64,000 nucleotides of DNA. Origin: Prevotella sp. (GTDB taxonomy: Bacteria; Bacteroidota; Bacteroidia; Bacteroidales; Bacteroidaceae). The notes beneath the pieces were generated by a model. The model was not told the DNA's origin, searched no databases, and saw only the letters and a program-made list of their open reading frames with translations. The position numbers were made by a program, and so were the translations under genes. Positions 24,857 through 33,154 of the stretch are shown piece after piece. The first letter of the stretch is position 1; every line of letters starts with the position of its first letter. The DNA is taken from NCBI GenBank assembly GCA_017965725.1, contig JAGCPK010000078.1, forward strand, positions 1 to 64,000, given 5' to 3'.

Positions 24857-25995
24857 CACTCTGTCTTAAGAGGTATATGAACACTGAACGTAGATCCCTC
24901 GCCAACGACGGACTCCACCGTACAGTCTCCGCCGTTCTTCTGTGCAAAGTCCTGACAGAGTTGCAATCCGAGACCAGAGCCTTCCTCACCTCCCGTTCCG
25001 TAGGTGGTATCACCTTTATGGAAGATTGTTTCGAGACGGTCTGCCGCAATACCTACGCCATGGTCTCTCACACTTATCTTCGCAAATTCACCATCTCTCA
25101 TCATAATAATCTCGATTGATGAATTCTCTGGAGAGAACTTAATGGCATTTGAAAGGAAATTACGTACCACCGTCTTCAACATATCATTGTCTGCATTGAC
25201 AATCAACGGGTCTGGAGTTCGCTGCAGGTTCAGTTTGATATGCTTCGTCTGCGCAATCATCTCAAAGATATCCACGACACCTGGCACGATATCATTCAAA
25301 TCAAGATCTTGGAGCACCACATTCAGACGTCCTGTCTGACTCTTCGTCCATTTGAGAAGATTATCCAACAGGTCATGAACCTCTTCCGACTCTCTGTTAG
25401 CCTTATCCAGCAACTCAAACAACTCCGGCCCCACCAATTCCGGTGTGGTGGAAGCGACCACGAGATTTAACACCATACGGATGCTGGCCATCGGTGAACG
25501 CAGGTCATGGGCAATCACAGAATACATCTTGTCGCGATTACCCAGTGTAGCCTTTAACTCTTCATTCTGCTTTTGAATGATACGCTTGGCAGCTACAAGC
25601 GATATCTGCTGCATCACACGCATCACTAGTTCCTCCTTGTTAAAGGGTTTTGTCAGGAAGTCGTTAGCTCCAACCTGGAAACCATGCACAAGATCGGCTG
25701 GCGTGTTAAGTGCTGTCAGGAAGATGATGGGGATATCCTTCAGTTCAGGATCCTTTTTCATAATGACAGCAGTGTCAAAACCGTTGATGTCAGGCATCAT
25801 CACGTCGAGTAGAATCAAATCGGGATGTTCCTTCTTGGCTTGCTCAATACAAGCATTTCCACAATTTGCCGTACAGACCTGAAATTTCTCGTTTGTCAAC
25901 AATATCTTCAGCAACAGCACATTGCTCATCACATCGTCAACAATCAGAATCTTATAGTCACTTCGGTTTATCTTTGACTCTAATGATGCGTCCAT
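24856..25995 (-). CDS. Hybrid response regulator/histidine kinase without membrane domain
   Basis: Soluble signalling protein of 379 residues: an N-terminal receiver (YKILIVDDVMSN, phospho-Asp in ILLDVMMPDINGFD, LTKPFNKEEL), a short coiled coil, a HisKA domain with SVIAHDLRSPMAS holding the phospho-His, and an HATPase domain (NFLSNAIKFSPENS, VRDHGVGIAAD, GSGLGLQLCQDF). No DNA-binding or sensor domain is present, so it probably relays signals from another kinase. The start at 25995 is chosen because the -7 box at 26019-26026 lies within the longer frame to 26049. Translationally coupled to nspC by TGATG. Confidence 0.88.
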   Translation of the reverse strand: MDASLESKINRSDYKILIVDDVMSNVLLLKILLTNEKFQVCTANCGNACIEQAKKEHPDLILLDVMMPDINGFDTAVIMKKDPELKDIPIIFLTALNTPADLVHGFQVGANDFLTKPFNKEELVMRVMQQISLVAAKRIIQKQNEELKATLGNRDKMYSVIAHDLRSPMASIRMVLNLVVASTTPELVGPELFELLDKANRESEEVHDLLDNLLKWTKSQTGRLNVVLQDLDLNDIVPGVVDIFEMIAQTKHIKLNLQRTPDPLIVNADNDMLKTVVRNFLSNAIKFSPENSSIEIIMMRDGEFAKISVRDHGVGIAADRLETIFHKGDTTYGTGGEEGSGLGLQLCQDFAQKNGGDCTVESVVGEGSTFSVHIPLKTE

Positions 25996-26018
25996 ATTAA
26001 GTAATAATATTCTTGCTG

Positions 26019-26026
26019 CAAAAATA
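26019..26026 (-). promoter_or_regulatory. Promoter -7 box of the kinase-nspC operon
   Basis: TATTTTTG on the minus strand, 23 bases before the ATG at 25995. Confidence 0.5.
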
Positions 26027-26134
26027 GTGGAATAATTTGAAATATCCAAATTATTCCACCACTTTTTTATGTTTTAAGGCCATTCTGGCTGTTTTCTGCC
26101 CTTTATTGATGCATTTAACGGGCATTTTATATGA

Positions 26135-27979
26135 TTACTCCACAGTTACCGACTTCGCTAAGTTCCTTGGCTGGTCCACATTCTTACCCTTACAGACAGC
26201 CACATGGTAAGCCAACAACTGAAGGGGGATAGTAGCCACCAACGGCTCCAGGCACTCCAGCACATCAGGCAGTTCTATCACCTCATCAGCAACCTTCGAG
26301 ATTGTGTCGTCACCCTTCGATACGAGTGCAATAACCCTTCCCTGACGGGCTTTAATCTCCTGGATGTTCGACAGCACCTTCTCGTACATCGCATTATGGG
26401 TTGCGATCACCACCACGGGCATGTCGGAGTCGATTAGAGCGATGGGGCCATGCTTCATTTCTGCAGCAGGATAACCTTCCGCATGGATATAGGATATCTC
26501 CTTCAATTTCAAGGCTCCCTCAAGAGCCACGGGGTAACTATATCCGCGCCCTAAATAAAGAAAATTATGTGCATAAGTAAATGTACGTGCGAGGTCGGCC
26601 ACCTTTTCATTGGTTTGCAACACCTCACGGATCTTTACAGGAATCTCACTCAGACCTTTCACGACCTTCAGATATTCAATGCGGTTAATGGTACCTTTGG
26701 CCTCAGCCATCGCCAATGCAATCATCGTCAGCACCGTCACCTGACCAGTGAAAGCCTTCGTCGAAGCCACACCTATTTCCGGTCCCACATGAATATAAGT
26801 TCCTGTATTCGTCGCTCTAGGGATACTACTACCAATGGCATTACATACACCATAAATAAATGCGCCACGCTCCTTGGCCAGTTGCACGGCTGCCAATGTA
26901 TCTGCTGTCTCACCACTTTGCGAGATGGCAATGACAACATCCCCCTTACCCACAACGGGATTCCTATACCTGAACTCGGAGGCGTACTCCACCTCAACAG
27001 GCACACGACAGAAGGTCTCGATTAACTGTTTGCCGATGAGACCTGCGTGCCACGAAGTACCACAGGCCACGATGATGACGCGCTTGGCTTCCAGCATCTG
27101 CCGCCTGTAATCAATCAAGGCAGAGAGCGTAACGTGGTCTGCCTCAAGGTTCACTCGTCCTCTCATGCAGTTCGTCAAGCATTCTGGCTGCTCAAATATC
27201 TCCTTAAGCATAAAGTGTGGGTAGCCGCCTTTCTCTATCTGTCCCAAATCGATATCTACAGTCTTCACCTTCAGCTCCTGTTCCTCTCCCAAAATGCTCA
27301 ACACATGGACATCCTGGCCACGTCTGATAACGGCAATATTACCATCTTCGAGATACACCACCTTATCAGTATATTCCACAATAGGACTCGCGTCTGAGCC
27401 TAAGAAAAACTCGTCCTCACCGATACCCACTACCAATGGACTTTGCTTGCGGGCGGCGATAATCTGGTTTGGGTCACGTTTGTCGAGTACGGCAATGGCA
27501 TAAGCACCAATCACCTGATAGAGTGCCACCTGGACAGCCTCCAACAGCGACAGGTTTTTCTTCGTCATAATATACTCAATAAGTTGCACCAACACTTCCG
27601 TATCGGTATCACTCACAAACTGCACACCCTTCTCTCTGAGTTTTTCCTTGATGTCAGCATAGTTCTCAATAATGCCATTGTGGATGATGGCAAGGTTATG
27701 ACTTTGCGAATAATGGGGATGGGCATTGCGGCTCGACGGCTCGCCATGCGTAGCCCAACGGGTGTGGGCGATACCTATTGTTCCACTCACATTCTTGTCA
27801 TTACAATACTCACAAAGATTGTCAACCTTACCTTTCGACTTGTAAACATTCAAGTCGCCATTATCGCTAATCAGAGCCACACCTGCTGAGTCATAACCTC
27901 TGTACTCTAGTCTCCTAAGGCCCTTTATCAGTATGGGATAGGCCTCTTTAGTACCTATGTATCCTACTATTCCACACAT
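26135..27979 (-). CDS. glmS: Glutamine-fructose-6-phosphate aminotransferase (isomerizing)
   Basis: Makes glucosamine-6-phosphate, the first step to UDP-GlcNAc and cell wall. The 614 residues begin MCGIVGYIG with Cys2 as the N-terminal nucleophile of the glutaminase domain, continue with HTRWATHGEPS and GTDTEV-like segments, then two SIS domains (IVACGTSWHAGLIGK, SQSGETADT, EISYIHAEGYPAAEMKHGP) and end KSVTVE, as in the family. Promoter box at 28022-28029; the leader is too short to hold a glmS ribozyme. Confidence 0.96.
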   Translation of the reverse strand: MCGIVGYIGTKEAYPILIKGLRRLEYRGYDSAGVALISDNGDLNVYKSKGKVDNLCEYCNDKNVSGTIGIAHTRWATHGEPSSRNAHPHYSQSHNLAIIHNGIIENYADIKEKLREKGVQFVSDTDTEVLVQLIEYIMTKKNLSLLEAVQVALYQVIGAYAIAVLDKRDPNQIIAARKQSPLVVGIGEDEFFLGSDASPIVEYTDKVVYLEDGNIAVIRRGQDVHVLSILGEEQELKVKTVDIDLGQIEKGGYPHFMLKEIFEQPECLTNCMRGRVNLEADHVTLSALIDYRRQMLEAKRVIIVACGTSWHAGLIGKQLIETFCRVPVEVEYASEFRYRNPVVGKGDVVIAISQSGETADTLAAVQLAKERGAFIYGVCNAIGSSIPRATNTGTYIHVGPEIGVASTKAFTGQVTVLTMIALAMAEAKGTINRIEYLKVVKGLSEIPVKIREVLQTNEKVADLARTFTYAHNFLYLGRGYSYPVALEGALKLKEISYIHAEGYPAAEMKHGPIALIDSDMPVVVIATHNAMYEKVLSNIQEIKARQGRVIALVSKGDDTISKVADEVIELPDVLECLEPLVATIPLQLLAYHVAVCKGKNVDQPRNLAKSVTVE

Positions 27980-28021
27980 ATCGTTATGTATCTGTTTGTG
28001 TTATAATGTTCTTATCGGCTG

Positions 28022-28029
28022 CAAAATTA
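28022..28029 (-). promoter_or_regulatory. Promoter -7 box of glmS
   Basis: TAATTTTG on the minus strand, 42 bases before the glmS ATG. Confidence 0.5.
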
Positions 28030-28077
28030 TAAAGAGTTTTCGACATTCCCAAACAATTCGCTCAAAAAATGGAAGTT

Positions 28078-28797
28078 TCAGCTATTCTTAATTTCATTAT
28101 TAAGATAAGACTTGTAAACTTTGCGGAGTTTACGAACGGCCTTGTCGCGTATCTGACGGACGCGTTCGCGCTTCAAATCCATATCCTCAGCAATCTCCGC
28201 CATTGTCTCGTGCTCTTGGTTAATGCCAAAGAAGGCATTTACCACCCTACTCTCCCGCTCGTCGAGAGTCTGTAGGGCTTGTTCAATAACGTTTTCAATG
28301 GTTTCAGAATAGACACGTTCATCAGCCATCGGGGCATCCTGATTGATAAGAACGGAAAGCAGGCTCATGTTCGAACGATGGCCCAACGGGGCATCTACCG
28401 ACAAGGGCCAACTCTGCCGGAGAACTGCAGTATCCTGACGCATATCCTTCGGCACCCTGTAAAGACCCGTCTGTTGTTCGATGGCATGTTCAATCTGTTG
28501 ACGCACATAGACAACAGCAAAGTTGACAAAACGAGTACCACGTGAGGCATCAAACTTGGCTGCAGCTTTCATCAGTCCCATGTTACCCTCACTGACAATA
28601 TCCTCCATCTGCAAGCCCTTACCTTTATACTGATTGGCTATTGACACCACAAAACGGAGGTTTGCCTCTACAAGTCTGTTCAGTGCATGTTCGTTGCCTT
28701 GCCGTATCTGTTCTGACAAACGACGTTCTTCTTCAGCCGAAAGCAAAGACTCTTTACCTATTTCATCCAAATATTTGTTTAATCCTGAATCTTCCAT
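28078..28797 (-). CDS. RpoD-like sigma-70 factor, divergent paralogue
   Basis: RNA polymerase sigma factor of 239 residues. Region 1.2 (LNKYLDEIGKESLLSAEEERRL), region 2 (RLVEANLRFVVSIANQYKGKGLQMEDIVSEGNMGLMKAAAKFD), region 3 and a region 4 helix-turn-helix (MAEIAEDMDLKRERVRQI) are present. Region 2.3/2.4 reads FVNFAVVYVRQQIEHAIEQ, where the primary sigma of the phylum has FISYAVWWIRQSI; the tryptophan pair is missing, so this is probably an alternative group 2 factor. Start: ATG at 28797, because the promoter box at 28818-28825 and the tRNA-Arg terminator lie inside the longer frame. Confidence 0.85.
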   Translation of the reverse strand: MEDSGLNKYLDEIGKESLLSAEEERRLSEQIRQGNEHALNRLVEANLRFVVSIANQYKGKGLQMEDIVSEGNMGLMKAAAKFDASRGTRFVNFAVVYVRQQIEHAIEQQTGLYRVPKDMRQDTAVLRQSWPLSVDAPLGHRSNMSLLSVLINQDAPMADERVYSETIENVIEQALQTLDERESRVVNAFFGINQEHETMAEIAEDMDLKRERVRQIRDKAVRKLRKVYKSYLNNEIKNS

Positions 28798-28817
28798 ATA
28801 ATATTCTTTTGTGGCTA

Positions 28818-28825
28818 CAAAGATA
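28818..28825 (-). promoter_or_regulatory. Promoter -7 box of the sigma factor gene
   Basis: TATCTTTG on the minus strand, 20 bases before the ATG at 28797. Confidence 0.55.
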
Positions 28826-28843
28826 CAACTATTTTTCGTAACA

Positions 28844-28880
28844 ACAAAAAAAGAGAGAAAATCTTTCAATTTTCTCTCTC
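28844..28880 (-). terminator. Terminator of tRNA-Arg
   Basis: On the minus strand a ten-base stem GAGAGAAAAT/ATTTTCTCTC with a six-base loop is followed by seven T, directly after the tRNA. Confidence 0.85.
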
Positions 28881-28883
28881 TTG

Positions 28884-28957
28884 TGATTCCGGCGGGATTC
28901 AAACCCACAACCTTCTGATCCGTAGTCAGATGCTCTATTCAGTTGAGCTACGGAACC
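28884..28957 (-). tRNA. tRNA-Arg (ACG)
   Basis: Arginine tRNA with anticodon ACG (28921-28923 complement), whose A is normally edited to inosine. The acceptor GGTTCCG/CGGAATC (one G-T pair), anticodon stem TCTGA/TCAGA and a T-arm with GGTTTGAATCC are visible. It is a single-gene transcript with its own promoter and terminator. Confidence 0.95.
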
Positions 28958-28976
28958 GTTTTTCCGTTTGCGGGTG

Positions 28977-29010
28977 CAAAGGTACGTACTTTTTCCGAAC
29001 TGACCAAATG
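28977..29010 (-). promoter_or_regulatory. Stable-RNA-type promoter of tRNA-Arg
   Basis: On the minus strand TTTGGTCAGTTC, an A-run and TACCTTTGC (-7 box 28977-28984) match the promoter of the other tRNA cluster almost word for word. Confidence 0.7.
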
Positions 29011-29043
29011 TTTTGGGAACTTTTTTTGAAAAAAGTGCATTAT

Positions 29044-29928
29044 TTACACGATAATGCGCGTTTTGTGATAATTCTCACGGAATTCAGAAGGACTGCAGCC
29101 TTTCCTTTTTCTGAAGATGCGGTTGAAGTTGCTCAGATTGTTGAAGCCACAACTATAGCCAATCTCCGCAATAGAATGAGTGCTATCCACCAGCATTCTA
29201 CTGGCAAAGCCCAGACGCATGTCGATGATATAGTCACTAAGGTTGCGACTGGTATGTAATTTGAAGAATCGGCTGAAAGCACTAGGACTCATACCTGCTA
29301 AGTTCGCTACATCAGCCAAACGGATCTCATCGCGGTAATGCTCATTAATGTAGTTTTTTACCTTCAGCACCCGACGACTGTCACTGGCCACCTCAACCTT
29401 AGCATAACTGCTGGTGGCAAGGGTACGAGCACCATCGCATTTCGACAATTCGTAGAGGATGGTCAGGAACTGCGTGAAGGAATAGAAACCGTCTTCAATG
29501 GTGCATAAGGAGTTGAGCATGTGATAGACCTTCATGATAGCGTCCAAGGGGAAACACAGTCCCTTGCGGGCTTCGTTCATCATCTGACGCACAGAATTGA
29601 AGGGATTGCGGGAGAAGAGACTGTCCTCGGAGAAGTCGAACTCAAAGTGAACGGTTATCTCATGGATACTCTCACTGGTACAGACATTCTGTTCCCATAC
29701 ATGTTCCAATTCCGGACTAGTGATAAGCACGAGGTCATAGTCACCGATGACCTCGTTGGAATCGCCCACGATACGACGCACACCCGGGGCATGCTCTACA
29801 AAATTCAGTTCGAACGACTTATGATTATGGATAGGATAGGTAAACTCTTTCTTCCGTCGCTCGGCGATGTAGAGCACATCCTTTCCCATCAAGGGAGTAA
29901 TCTCATGAATGACCTTACTCTCAATCAT
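29044..29928 (-). CDS. AraC-family transcriptional regulator
   Basis: A 294-residue regulator with an N-terminal cupin-like sensing part (YPIHNHKSFELNFVEHAPG) and a C-terminal double helix-turn-helix: IRLADVANLAGMSPSAFSRFFKLHT and the second motif SIAEIGYSCGFNNLSNFNRIFRKRKGCSPSEFR. The start overlaps the dapA stop by ATGA, so it is translated from the dapA message. Ligand and targets are unknown; the link to lysine synthesis may be only positional. Confidence 0.88.
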   Translation of the reverse strand: MIESKVIHEITPLMGKDVLYIAERRKKEFTYPIHNHKSFELNFVEHAPGVRRIVGDSNEVIGDYDLVLITSPELEHVWEQNVCTSESIHEITVHFEFDFSEDSLFSRNPFNSVRQMMNEARKGLCFPLDAIMKVYHMLNSLCTIEDGFYSFTQFLTILYELSKCDGARTLATSSYAKVEVASDSRRVLKVKNYINEHYRDEIRLADVANLAGMSPSAFSRFFKLHTSRNLSDYIIDMRLGFASRMLVDSTHSIAEIGYSCGFNNLSNFNRIFRKRKGCSPSEFRENYHKTRIIV

Positions 29929-30812
29929 ATCTTCAGTTCCTTCAGGATCTCGGACATACGCTGCATATTCTTGATACGCATCGGCACCAGCGGCAAACGA
30001 AGGATATTCTGAATGAATCCCATCTCAGAGAGCATAGCCTTCACACCAGCAGGATTGCCATCGACGAACAAGAGCGAGAAGAGGTCGGTGAAACGATGGT
30101 GAATCTTTCGGGCAGGATCGTACTCACCACGCATCTGCAGACGGATCATCTTTGAAAACTCCTTAGGCAGGGCATTGCCTATCACACTGATAACACCCAC
30201 GGCACCACAACTGACCATCGGGAACGTCAGCGAGTCGTCGCCAGAGATGACATCAAAGTCGTTGGGTTTGTTCTTGATGATCTCATCCACCTGCTCCAGA
30301 TTACCGCTAGCCTCCTTAATAGCCACGATATTCTGACAGTCACGAGCCAAACGCACGGTAGTGGCTGCCTGCATGTTGACACCTGTACGACCAGGCACAT
30401 TATACATCACGATGGGTAATTTTGTGGCAGCAGAGATGGCCTTGAAATGCTGATAGAGTCCTTCCTGTGAGGGCTTGTTATAATAGGGGCAGATACTAAG
30501 GATACCATCCACGCCGCGGAAATCACCCGTCTTCAGTTCTTCAACGACAGCAGCGGTGTTATAGCCGCCACATCCCATCAGAATGGGTACGCGAGCCTGA
30601 ACATAATCGACAACCGTATCCTTGATCTTGAGTTTCTCGGATGCCGTCAGCGTAGGCGTCTCTCCTGTTGTTGCGAGAATACAAAAGAAGTCGGCACCGT
30701 TGTTGAGCTGATAGTCGATGAGACGTATCAAGGACTCGTAGTCAACGGAGCCGTCTTCCTTGAAAGGTGTGATGAGGGCAATGCCCAGTCCCTTGAAAAT
30801 ATTGTGTACCAT
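29925..30812 (-). CDS. dapA: 4-hydroxy-tetrahydrodipicolinate synthase
   Basis: Condenses pyruvate with aspartate semialdehyde in the diaminopimelate/lysine path. The 295 residues form the usual aldolase barrel: GIALITPFKEDGSVD, TTGETPTLT, YNVPGRTG with the relay tyrosine, IVAIKEASGN with the Schiff-base lysine and ISGDDSLTFP. An open frame extends 20 codons further upstream but includes the -7 box, so MVHNIFKG at 30812 is the start. Confidence 0.94.
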   Translation of the reverse strand: MVHNIFKGLGIALITPFKEDGSVDYESLIRLIDYQLNNGADFFCILATTGETPTLTASEKLKIKDTVVDYVQARVPILMGCGGYNTAAVVEELKTGDFRGVDGILSICPYYNKPSQEGLYQHFKAISAATKLPIVMYNVPGRTGVNMQAATTVRLARDCQNIVAIKEASGNLEQVDEIIKNKPNDFDVISGDDSLTFPMVSCGAVGVISVIGNALPKEFSKMIRLQMRGEYDPARKIHHRFTDLFSLLFVDGNPAGVKAMLSEMGFIQNILRLPLVPMRIKNMQRMSEILKELKI

Positions 30813-30859
30813 AAGTATGAATTTGCATTGCAAAAGCGGCAAAGTGCCATTTTCGGCTG

Positions 30860-30867
30860 CAAAGTTA
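30860..30867 (-). promoter_or_regulatory. Promoter -7 box of dapA-araC
   Basis: TAACTTTG on the minus strand, 47 bases before the dapA ATG. Confidence 0.5.
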
Positions 30868-30920
30868 CACAATTTTATTCGAAACCGCTACATTCTGCCC
30901 TCTTTTTTTGCAAAATTGTA

Positions 30921-31874
30921 TTATTCTGCTTTGAAGAGGTCTTTAATTCCTCCGATGCTGCCCAGCAGGTTTGTAGCCTCATATGGCAGATAGACCGTCT
31001 TGGTCTTATCACCCTCAGCCAGTTCCTGCATCATCTGGATATACTTCTGTGCCAACAGGTAGTTAGCAGGATTTGTTGATTTACCCACAGCCTCAGAAAT
31101 CAGTTCGATAGCCTTGGCTTCAGCCTCAGCCTTCCGGATACGAGCCTGAGCCTCACCTTCTGCCTCAAGGATAGCCTGTTCTTTGGCGGCCTCAGCCTTG
31201 TTGACGATAGCAGTACGCTCACCTTCAGAGGCCAAAATCTCTGCAGCTTTCTGTCCCTCGGATGTCAAGATTTGAGCACGTTTGTTACGCTCGGCTTGCA
31301 TCTGTTTCTCCATGGCGGTCAACACAGAGTCGGGAGGTGTAATGTCCTGCAACTCTACACGGTTTACCTTCACGCCCCACTTGTCTGTAGCGTCATCAAG
31401 TACGGCAGAGAGTTTCTTGTTTATGGTATCACGCGAAGTCAGTGTCTCATCGAGTTCCAGTTCACCGATGATGTTACGCAACGTGGTCTGCGTGAGCTTC
31501 TCGATGGCGTTGGGCAGGTTGTTGATCTCGTAGGTGGCCTTGAAAGGATCGACGATTTGGAAGTAGAGCAGTGCGTTGATCTCCGTCTGCACGTTATCCT
31601 TCGTGATCACGTTTTGTTTGGGGAAGTCATAAACCTGTTCACGCAGGTCGATGGTGGTGGAATACTGGTAACGTCCGTGATTCAACACCACGATAGACTT
31701 GGCACGGTCAATGAACGGGATGATGATGTTGATACCCGGTTTCAGCGTGGCATAGTATCGTCCGAGACGCTCCACGATCTTAGTTTCCGACTGAGGGATA
31801 ATCACAAGGGCCATCTTGGCGAAGAGAATCACACAAACGACGATGGCAATCAATACATAACTCATAATGTCCAT
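30921..31874 (-). CDS. SPFH/band-7 (stomatin-like) membrane protein
   Basis: A 317-residue membrane-anchored protein: one N-terminal span (about 3-25), then the SPFH domain (VERLGRYYATLKPGINIIIPFIDRAKS to about 190) and a long helical region rich in Ala, Glu and Lys (AEAAKEQAILEAEGEAQARIRKAEAEAKA) that drives oligomer rings. Such proteins organise membrane microdomains and often pair with NfeD, as here (31 bases downstream of it). QmcA is the nearest E. coli type. Confidence 0.88.
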   Translation of the reverse strand: MDIMSYVLIAIVVCVILFAKMALVIIPQSETKIVERLGRYYATLKPGINIIIPFIDRAKSIVVLNHGRYQYSTTIDLREQVYDFPKQNVITKDNVQTEINALLYFQIVDPFKATYEINNLPNAIEKLTQTTLRNIIGELELDETLTSRDTINKKLSAVLDDATDKWGVKVNRVELQDITPPDSVLTAMEKQMQAERNKRAQILTSEGQKAAEILASEGERTAIVNKAEAAKEQAILEAEGEAQARIRKAEAEAKAIELISEAVGKSTNPANYLLAQKYIQMMQELAEGDKTKTVYLPYEATNLLGSIGGIKDLFKAE

Positions 31875-31905
31875 AATTTAAATTTACGATTTAATGATTT
31901 ACATT

Positions 31906-32367
31906 TTACGATTTAATAGTTTCTACTGTAATGATGGTGCTCTCACGTCCGATAACACGTACATTGGAATCGGCTGGGATGTTCTGCTGCTCGTTAGTGA
32001 CAGCTTTCCAAATATCACCGTCAATCTGTACACGTCCGAAGCCGTCTGCTTTTACCGTTTCAACCACCCTGCCCTGACGTCCCATAAGGGCGTCGGCATT
32101 ACTCACTCGGTTATCCTCTCCCTTGTGCAGATAGCGCTGGGCAAAGGGACGAACCCAAAAGAGGCTGATCAACGTGAAGATGGCGAACATCAGCAATTGC
32201 CAATAGAAGCCTCCGCCCACTGCTGCTGTAATGGCAGCAAAGACAGCCCCGATGGAGAAACAGATGATGAAGAAATCACCCGCTGTCAACTCCAGAATCA
32301 GACAGACCACGGCTACAACTGCCCACATCTGCCATAAGTGTTGTGCTAAATAATCAATCATAACCAT
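31906..32367 (-). CDS. NfeD-family membrane protein
   Basis: A 153-residue short NfeD: three to four hydrophobic segments in the first 80 residues, followed by an OB-like C-terminal domain (ADALMGRQGRVVETVKADGFGRVQIDGDIWKAV). Short NfeD proteins are partners of the stomatin-type protein encoded next. It is 11 bases downstream of the coiled-coil gene, making a three-gene operon. Confidence 0.85.
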   Translation of the reverse strand: MVMIDYLAQHLWQMWAVVAVVCLILELTAGDFFIICFSIGAVFAAITAAVGGGFYWQLLMFAIFTLISLFWVRPFAQRYLHKGEDNRVSNADALMGRQGRVVETVKADGFGRVQIDGDIWKAVTNEQQNIPADSNVRVIGRESTIITVETIKS

Positions 32368-32378
32368 ATCTAATATTA

Positions 32379-33026
32379 TTAAATTGATAAAACAAAGTCA
32401 TCCCAATCTTTCGACGAGCCTTTCTGTCCAAACACCTTCGAATAGAGTCTGCTGCGGGTGGATGCCACACTCTCCTTGGAGTGAGCTGTCAGCAGGGCAA
32501 TGTCCTTCGGTTGGACTCTCACCTTAATGAGCAGACTGACGTGATAATCCTGTTCCGACATACGATAGAGGCTGTAGAGTTTTTCCGTAAAACCTGTATA
32601 GATGCTGTTCACCATCTCAGACAGGGCTATCCAGTCTTGATGAGTCAAACTATGTCCACTGTTCAGGCATTCCTGCATCCGATGGTAGATGTCTGAGGAG
32701 AAGATGACCGTCTCGGCCTGTTGGCGTTTCTCATTCTCGATTATCGCCACCTTATTATTATAGTCAAGCGTGGCTTTCTTCTCTTCCAGTTCCAGACGTA
32801 ACAGCGAGTTCTCGTCACCCAGTTTCTGAAGCAGTGTCTCCAACTCACGTATCTTCGCCTCGTTCTGCGCAATGCTCTGTAGGCTTTGTGCCTGCTGTGA
32901 CTCTTGCAGGGCACGTACCTTATCAAGACGTTCCTGCATGGCCATCACCTTGCGCTTGCTGTTCTGGACAGTGACCACGAAGAGCACTGCGTAAAGCACG
33001 ATTCCTATGAGTATTTCGTAAATCAT
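32379..33026 (-). CDS. Membrane-anchored coiled-coil protein with LuxR-like C-terminal helix-turn-helix
   Basis: A 215-residue protein: one N-terminal span (about 3-19), a coiled coil from about 22 to 95 (heptads with Gln, Glu, Leu) and a C-terminal segment VQPKDIALLTAHSKESVASTRSRLYSKVFGQKGSSKDWDDF. The latter resembles the DNA-binding-like tail found on TPR sensor proteins of Bacteroidales. It may be a membrane-tethered regulator, which is inference. Start: ATG at 33026; the earlier in-frame start would lie upstream of the promoter box. The box ends only four bases before this ATG, which implies a leaderless message. Confidence 0.65.
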   Translation of the reverse strand: MIYEILIGIVLYAVLFVVTVQNSKRKVMAMQERLDKVRALQESQQAQSLQSIAQNEAKIRELETLLQKLGDENSLLRLELEEKKATLDYNNKVAIIENEKRQQAETVIFSSDIYHRMQECLNSGHSLTHQDWIALSEMVNSIYTGFTEKLYSLYRMSEQDYHVSLLIKVRVQPKDIALLTAHSKESVASTRSRLYSKVFGQKGSSKDWDDFVLSI

Positions 33027-33030
33027 AGCG

Positions 33031-33038
33031 CAAAGGTA
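33031..33038 (-). promoter_or_regulatory. Promoter -7 box giving a leaderless start
   Basis: TACCTTTG on the minus strand, separated from the ATG at 33026 by four bases. A TTTGG word at about 33058-33064 fits the -33 element. Confidence 0.55.
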
Positions 33039-33070
33039 AACATTATTTCTGAATCTGCCAAATATTTTCG

Positions 33071-33116
33071 TTCGCAATAGTTCGCAATCGTTTTTTCAGT
33101 TCGCAAAAGTTTGCAG
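33071..33116 (+). repeat. Four phased TTCGCAA-type direct repeats
   Basis: TTCGCAA occurs at 33071, 33081 and 33100, with a variant TTTGCAG at 33110; spacing is 10, 19 and 10 bases. The cluster lies between the divergent coiled-coil and TonB-receptor genes, just behind the -33 region of the leftward promoter, where a regulator could bind on one DNA face. Alternatively it is another of the short tandem words common between genes in this window. Confidence 0.5.
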
Positions 33117-33154
33117 AAGACAATAATCAGGTGATTCATGCGTTATATTATCTG

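Noticed and set aside
27980..28077. glmS ribozyme/riboswitch in the glmS leader
   Set aside because: The leader after the promoter box is only about 40 bases and shows no ribozyme core.
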